Under the pieces are notes generated by a model that saw only the letters and a list, made by a program, of their open reading frames with translations, did no database searches and was not told the DNA's origin. A program made the position numbers and the translations under genes. Positions 57,892 through 64,000 of a DNA stretch of 64,000 bases are shown piece by piece. Position 1 is the stretch's first letter, and each line of letters starts with the position of its first letter. The DNA lies in contig NC_051097.1 of the NCBI RefSeq assembly GCF_901709675.1, positions 4,082,539 to 4,146,538 of the forward strand, in the 5' to 3' direction. This DNA comes from Syngnathus acus. Lineage: Eukaryota; Chordata; Actinopteri; Syngnathiformes; Syngnathidae.

Positions 57892-59975
57892 AGAAACTGA
57901 TTACGATTCTGGTTTTTTTTTTTTTCTACATTTTTTGACTGATTCAAACCATGCCAACTAAACTGTTCACTTTACCCCGACCATAAACTCTTGCTAAATT
58001 TAAAAACAAAAGGAAAATGTTTTAAATGATCTCTCAATGAATTGGGTTGAATTAAATTTGGTTGAATTAAACACTTGTGCCCCTGTCTGGGACTGTTTAA
58101 CAAATCAGATGAAATAGGTAGTATTTGAAAATAGACCTACATATTTGAAACACTCTCGACATCAGAGGCTGTTTGACAAAACAAATACTCAACAAGCACC
58201 TATTCATACAACTTGGAAACACTTTTATTCCTGTGGCCTCGAGGAAAAAGAAAAAAAAAAATCATAAAATTGGTTTCTTCTGGCACTGACAAAAACACAC
58301 ACAGTATTGTATAACAGTATATTTGAGACATCAAGGGCTGGTTGCAGGGTTGTGAAAAACGGACACTTAACCAAATGCGGTGGAGGGTTTTGTCATTATA
58401 CCGTTCAGAATGGGGCCCAACCGATTATCATTCTGCCGACTAAATCGGCCTTATATACTAGCTCTTTTCAGAATATTCCACATCAGCCCAAATCAGGATG
58501 AATATTCTTTTCGTCTACATAGATACAAGCTAGTGTGCTTACACTGTTTGTCCACTAAGTAGAGCTGTGATTTCATCTAACCCTCAATTCTTCTTGCCAA
58601 TATGTCCAGTTGTGCCCCAAGTGTGGTGAATGAGTGTTTCCTGGGTACCAAAGGAAGGATGGGTTTCATCTGCTTTCGCTCCCGAGTTCCACCAGGGGCA
58701 CACCTGTACATGTTAGCCCACATGATCTTATATGGGCTGGAAGTGGGCAAAGGTACCGGGTTCCACATCGTCTCCATCTTGGATTTGTGGGCATTTCGAA
58801 CTGGGTAAATGCGGTGGGTGCAATAAGGGGAGTGTCTGAGCGAGGTGGGCATGGGAATTGCCTGGCCTACACACTGGGCACCTTTTTCCAATCAGCAGCT
58901 ACTTGAGGGCAGTTTCAGCAATGTGCTGGTGCAGAATGTTTGCATCGCTCTTTTCCATGTGCATTGTAGTTTTTGAACTCACTTCTCTCGTGTACTAAGT
59001 GATGACTTGTATGTTCTGTGCGCTTATGGATTTTGTTTTTTCTTCTTCTTCTTCTTGCCACTGTAAGTACATGTGACTCTTTTGAGTTGTTTTTCTTGTA
59101 GCTCCTTACCTTATCCTTTTATCGTTCTGTCTAACCTTCTGCACATCCTCGCCTTTTGTTGTTTTTCACATTTGTTTTCATGCACCCTTGTTTAATAAAA
59201 GTATTTTCCAAATTGGATCAAGTCTTCAATCACATCAAAAAATTAACAAATGAATATGAGTGGTATTGCAACTTGAATTTATTCAGTTTTCAAATTAATA
59301 CTTTACATTAAAATGACCTGAAATACATTTCGGTTGTTCCACCCCTACAAAAAAAATAATCTAACTATATGATGAAATTATGCTAGAAAAAAGAATTTGA
59401 AAGAGGGCAAATGCTTTTTCATGGCATTGTGTCTGTATGTGCCCTGTAATTGATTGGTGATCAGACCAGGGTGCAGGAGACCCTTCTTACAATATAAAAC
59501 AGGAAAATGTGTAAAAACATGACACTTTATGTGAATATTAAATGAGTATGCACTACAAGGAGACATAAACAATGGTATAATTCTTTCTATATTAAAATAG
59601 AACAGTGTCAACAGATTTCATGTCTCCACGGCAACAGGTCAGTCACATTTTAACCATGGCTTCGGATCAGCACACAGAGGAACACAGAGGCACACACTCA
59701 AAGGTGAATTCGGTCAAACACGTTTGTCACATGTGCCTGCCCACACTTGCAATGTGGCTTAATAGAGCTCTGCTTGGGCACATCATGCATGATGTGGTAT
59801 CCATGACAACTGGAATGCAACTGATACAATTAAAGATAAAATATTAAATGAGCAATCAGTAGCGAGAGCATGAAGAAAATATTGTTTGTTAACATTAAAA
59901 GACATTGTATTTTCTTGTTGATGGAGAAATGTCACTTGATAAACATATATGAAAATCCTTACAGTACTGTTAGAG
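57892..59975. other. Intergenic DNA, no gene recognised
   Basis: A GC-richer block at 58570-58920 has open frames on both strands (90-104 codons) that match no family I know. AATAAA at 59194-59199 could end a transcript running from it. Two X-box-like motifs lie at 59622-59635 (GTCTCCACGGCAAC) and 59797-59810 (GTATCCATGACAAC). No transposon ends seen. Confidence 0.4.
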
Positions 59976-60788
59976 CAGGGGTGTCAAACTCAATTGCACA
60001 GGGGGCCAAAATTCAAAACACACTTCAGGTCGCGGGCCGAACAGAACAAACATTTATTGAACACACTAAAACTAACTTTTAACATAAATATAAATACAAA
60101 CGGACAGGAATGTTATTCTGGAATAAATAAACTTAAACTTTAAATAACTTAAAATATCTTGATCTCCATAAAAATATATCCAGTTAAAATTATACAAGTT
60201 AGAAATTGGAACATGCTGCAAAAAAAAACGCCTGAAAAAATAAATTAAAATGGTGACAGTGCTTGTACTTCAAGTAAACATTAATTAATGTCAGCTTCTT
60301 CTTTAACTCTTCTACCTTCTGTATCTTCTGCTCTGCATTCAGGTCTTTCAGATTATCCAGATGTTTTGTTTCATAGTGCCGTCTTAGATTAAACTCTTTC
60401 AATACAGCCACATTAGCGCCACAAATGAGACAAACGGGCTTACCGGCAATGTCAGTAAACATATACTCAACCTCCCATCGGTTTTTAAAGGCTCTGTTTT
60501 CAGCATCAACTTTTCTCTTCGGCATCATGAGGGGCTAGCTTCGCAATAACTTGCAGCAACAAGCACTTGACCGGATCGCCGCGGAAAAACGCTCCCATAA
60601 TGCAGTGCTTTCGCTGCAAGGCAGCAAGGCAGCGAAAGCACTGCATTATGGGATCTGTAGTTTATTGTGTTATCATCGCTTCATATCGTCGGGCCATTAG
60701 TAACAATAATATAAAATGATCTCGCGGGCCGGATATAATTGCATGCCGGGCCGGATGTGGCCCGCGGGCCTTGAGTTTGACACCTATG
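59976..60788 (-). mobile_element. 813-bp hAT element remnant with BED-type zinc finger frame
   Basis: Ends are CAGGGGTGTCAAAC and, reversed, CATAGGTGTCAAAC. A perfect 8-bp duplication TGTTAGAG lies at 59968-59975 and 60789-60796. The minus-strand frame 60199-60528 encodes the N-terminal zinc-binding region of a hAT transposase (CLICGANVAV, then RRHYETKH), as in the family domesticated in GTF2IRD2. The catalytic domain is absent, so the element is internally deleted. A perfect 24-bp inverted repeat at 60594-60652 lies beyond the start codon. Confidence 0.9.
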
Positions 60789-60796
60789 TGTTAGAG

Positions 60797-61400
60797 CAAC
60801 ACAGGCATGCATACTTCACGTGATCAATTAAAAGTGAGCATTCAGGATAATCAACGCCAGTACTAGTAAAGGTCTGTCCAATATACACACAAACATTACA
60901 ATATAAAGATTCTTTTTTTTTTCTTTCAGGCAGTTTTACGTGAACATTATATTTAGTATAATCTGAATTATATTTCAGATTTCGACTAATTTTCTTTATG
61001 CATTCAGATAAATTTCTTACAATTTATACTGTTGTACTTTCTATAAAAACATGTAACTAAAACACGCTTTACAATAGATACACATACAAAAAGTATTACA
61101 TGATAACATTATTGTTATCATTATTATTTTTTAATAATAATAATAATTAATATTACTACTACTACTAATACGTACAAAATATAGTAACGATGATGATCTT
61201 CATAGTTAGTAAATTTGAGCTGATTTGATTTCACCCATACATCCATGAACCAAATCTTTTATTCAAGATATTTCTTCTTACAAAGAGAATAAAATACTAC
61301 CATGTACCAATACTTTAAAAAATATATATATTTTTCACGTTACCAAAACACATCTCTATGTGAAACTTTCGAGTTTCCGTGGTGTTCCTGAATGCGTCAA
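60797..61400. other. AT-rich intergenic DNA
   Basis: Low-complexity AT-rich sequence with (TAA/TTA)n runs near 61110-61160. Nothing else recognised. Confidence 0.5.
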
Positions 61401-61646
61401 CAACGTCAACCCTCCACCCCAGGAAAACCGAGCTTCCTCCATAATTCTGAGGTCCACTTGTTAGTGCGCTCTCGCTTGACACTTAAAGCGACTTCTGTGC
61501 ACCTCGGCTGATCAGTGCACGGAATTCCCCCTCCAGAAAGACCGTGGGAGCGATGCGACGTTTTGGAGGAGGAAGAGGAGACGAACTGGCCAGAAAGCAG
61601 CAGACACCTGCAAGGAAGATCTGAGTTTGTTTCTCGCACGTCAAAG
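61401..61646 (+). promoter_or_regulatory. CpG-rich promoter and likely first exon of a gene to the right
   Basis: GC- and CpG-rich against an AT-rich background. The segment ends at 61646 in a strong donor (GTCAAAG, then GTAAGAAC). A frame from 61515 stays open to the donor, but its peptide (MHGIPPPERP...) is unfamiliar, so it is more likely 5' UTR. The next exon is not in the window as far as I can tell. Confidence 0.4.
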
Positions 61647-61862
61647 GTAAGAACATCCGCTCGCAGCGACTCACACGCCCGATATAGCTGCCTCGTTGAC
61701 GGGGGGTTGTTTACTGGAGCGTTTCCGCGTTACTTGTGGCTTCGAGCATCAGTGGAAGCCAGGCGGCGGGCTATGAGTCATAACCCGGCCGCCCGGCAGG
61801 CATAGGGGCTGATAGGGGCTCAGCTGTGGAGTCGAACAGCGGCTCTGCAGCATCTCAAAGCC

Positions 61863-61896
<34 letters not shown>

Positions 61897-62613
61897 GCAC
61901 ATGCAACGAACCAAGGTGCTTAAAACAACAACGTTTGTCTTGACATGATGTCAGAGCTCATTGTCTTTGCAGTTCAATTTGTTTTTGGATAAACGAGATA
62001 AAAAACCCCAGATGAAAGTTTAGGGAGCTTGTGTAAAATTGACCTTTGTACAACATCAACAGCATTTAAAGAATGATATAGATTGTGAATATTTGATCAT
62101 TTGTGGTGTAGTGATTTTTTTGTTTTTGTTTTAACAAAAAGAAAAGGATACATTCAAAAGCCCTATTATTAACAATCAGTTAGGAAGCATTTCAAATATT
62201 AAACGTTGAAGTACAGTGGCATAAAAACAGTAGTACCTGATTTTAATAGGAAATACAACTTGTCACTATTAAATTTTTATTTCCAATACTGAACTGACTT
62301 AACCTTTACCTTCTCAACTGGATGTTGTGCGCTGCAGTGCATTGTGGGGGGATAATCGATTTGAAACCACTCGACTTCACATGCGCTCCTTTCTATATAG
62401 TCTTGACTGTGACATTTACATTTTTCACACAACACTGGGAGTGATATTATCTAGAATTTTCCTGCGTTGCGTCATTTCACAATACTCTCTTCAGAAAACT
62501 TTGGCAGAACCCTACACCAGGACTTTGACTTGTTGAGAACTGTCAAGATCAGTTGTGGTGTGGTGCGATGGTCATCTCGCATACACATCTCACTATAAGA
62601 ACAGTAAGCATAT
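61647..62613. other. Intronic or intergenic DNA
   Basis: GC-rich to about 61860, then a T run of about 32 nt (61866-61897), then AT-rich DNA. No exon seen. Confidence 0.4.
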
Positions 62614-63129
62614 ACCGTAATTTCCAGATGATAAGCCGCTACATTTTGCACATGCTTTGAACCCTGCATGGATTTTTCATGATCTGTATGAAATTTACAA
62701 AGGATTTGTTTTGGTGAAGAAATGAGGACATTTTATTCAAAACACATGCGGTTTCTCTCTCCCCCCCCCTTCTGCGTAGCATCCTGTACTTTTGCGCTAT
62801 ATTCTGACTGTCTGCTGTGTGCACATTTGCTCCGTTTTGCTCCTCTTATTTATTGTGTTATTTGTTTATTTATTATTTATTCGTCACTCTTATTATTCAT
62901 TGTTTGTGCCTTGTTTATATTTTGTGTTGTTTACTTGTAGGTGGGATAGTGAAAACGTAATTTCGATGTCTTTGTGTGTCTTGGCATGTGAAGAGATTGA
63001 CAATAAAGCGGACTTTGACTTTGACTTTATAGTCCAGTGCATCTTTCATAGGAACAAAACACGACTTTCCCCTAATTTTAGCCAGTGCGGTTTATATTCA
63101 GGTGCGGTTAATAGTACGGAAATTACGGT
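62614..63129. mobile_element. 516-bp DNA transposon remnant with a nested LINE tail
   Basis: Inverted ends ACCGTAATTTCC (62614-62625) and GGAAATTACGGT (63118-63129) match perfectly. Inside, GATGATAAGCCGCTACA and GTGCGGTTTATATTCAG are the subterminal sequences of a common fish DNA-transposon family. Between about 62740 and 63030 lies a non-LTR 3' end (GACAATAAAGCGGAC plus TTTGAC repeats) that appears inserted within it. No target duplication was resolved. Confidence 0.7.
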
Positions 63130-63453
63130 GCTTTTCTATGTGTGAGGTCACTAAGAAAATAAAACTATTTTGGAAATGTAGTTGCGCTACTGACTATCCT
63201 AATTGTCATAAAACCTACTTTATGCATTGTCCATACTGTTCCAACTGTTCTCCCCTTTACCCGCTTTCTAGTTAAAGTTAATGAGCGATGAATACATGTT
63301 TTTTTCAACACTTGTTACTTAGTTTTGGGATCGGGATGAATTAATTGTATTTGTATTCATTACAATGGGAAATGTTACCTTGATTCATGAACGTTTCGGG
63401 TGGATGTTATTGCACAGTAATGACTCTGAGACTCTAAGAGTGGTGTGAGTTCA
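63130..63453. other. Unassigned intergenic DNA
   Basis: AT-rich; no feature recognised. Confidence 0.4.
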
Positions 63454-63951
63454 TCAGAGCAACAGCCTGGGGATAGTGAGGGGTGAAAGTGGTGAAGGGT
63501 CTCGCCTGAAGTCCACTGTCATCTCCACGGTCTTGAGCGGGTTCAGCTCCAGGTGGTTTTGGGTGCCCCAGTGGACCAGCCGCTCCACCTCCTGTCTGTA
63601 CGCAGTCTCATCACCGTCCTGGATCAGTCCGATGAGAGTGGTGTCGTCTGCATACTTCAGGAGCTTCACAGGAGAGTCACCTGAGGAGAAATCGTTGGTG
63701 TAGAGAGAGAAGAGCAGTGGGGAGAGGACGCACCCCTGAGGGGCTCCAGTATTGGTGGTCCGGGTGTCAGATATGATGCTCCCCAGCCTCACACGCTGTC
63801 TCCTGTTGGTCAGGAAGCTGGTGATCCACTGACAGGTGGAGGCAGGCACCGCGAGCTGGATGAGCTTCTGTTGGAGGATGTCAGGAGCGATGGTGTTGAA
63901 CGCCGAGCTGGTCCACAAACAGGATCCTGGCGTACTCATTCCCACAATCAT
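63454..63951 (-). pseudogene. Non-LTR retrotransposon reverse transcriptase fragment
   Basis: The minus-strand frame carries RT motifs of the L2/CR1/jockey group: FNTIAPDILQQKL, GAPQGCVLSPLLFSLYTNDF and the catalytic YADDTTLIG. A short deletion near 63910 breaks the frame just after the first catalytic Asp (ILFVD, then SSAFNTI). It is 5'-truncated before the window ends, as is usual for dead LINE copies. Confidence 0.9.
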
Positions 63952-64000
63952 TCATTCATCTTCCATAGTGGGTCTGGAGCGCTAAAGGTTTCGTGGGGGA

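Overview
The window is eukaryotic nuclear DNA from a teleost fish, probably a compact-genome percomorph. The evidence is many short introns with GT-AG borders, vertebrate cilia and nucleolar genes, Tc1-like and hAT transposons, non-LTR retrotransposon tails and abundant (CA)n/(TG)n tracts. The species cannot be fixed from the sequence alone. All gene models were built by hand from reading frames, splice borders and protein families.

Layout. Positions 1052-5959 (minus) hold pum3 (Puf-A, a nucleolar PUF-repeat protein) in 17 coding exons. About 500 bp away, head to head, cfap44 (WDR52, an axonemal WD-repeat/coiled-coil protein) runs 7113-18668 (plus) in 34 coding exons. A perfect RFX X-box lies in the shared promoter. 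After about 3 kb of repeat-bearing intergenic DNA, positions 21632-22414 (minus) hold an intact, intronless brcc3 (BRCC36 JAMM deubiquitinase). From 22.4 to 27.5 kb the sequence is repeat-rich: two copies of one 304-bp palindromic element in opposite orientations, one of them inside a dead Tc1-like transposase, and an inverted duplication around a (TG)n core.

From 27573 to 56911 (plus) lies the most unusual feature: one very large gene for a secreted lectin-like protein of roughly 3,400 residues. A signal-peptide exon is followed by seven tandem supermodules, each made of three C-type lectin-like domains (CTLD-A, -B and -C) and short linkers. The C-terminal block is SUEL/galactose-binding lectin, F5/8 type C (discoidin), LCCL and a last CTLD. 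Supermodule borders are all phase-1 introns, so blocks duplicate without frame loss. Two alternating supermodule types (X and Y) form the order X1(truncated)-X2-Y3-X4-Y5-X6-Y7. The last two X-Y pairs come from a very recent tandem duplication of about 7 kb that includes introns. The first supermodule is decaying.

From 57 to 64 kb are the lectin 3' UTR, a hAT element with an 8-bp target duplication, a possible 5' exon of a gene lying to the right, a nested DNA transposon and a broken non-LTR reverse transcriptase. The neighbouring genes share no obvious pathway; the only link the sequence supports is the divergent pum3-cfap44 promoter.
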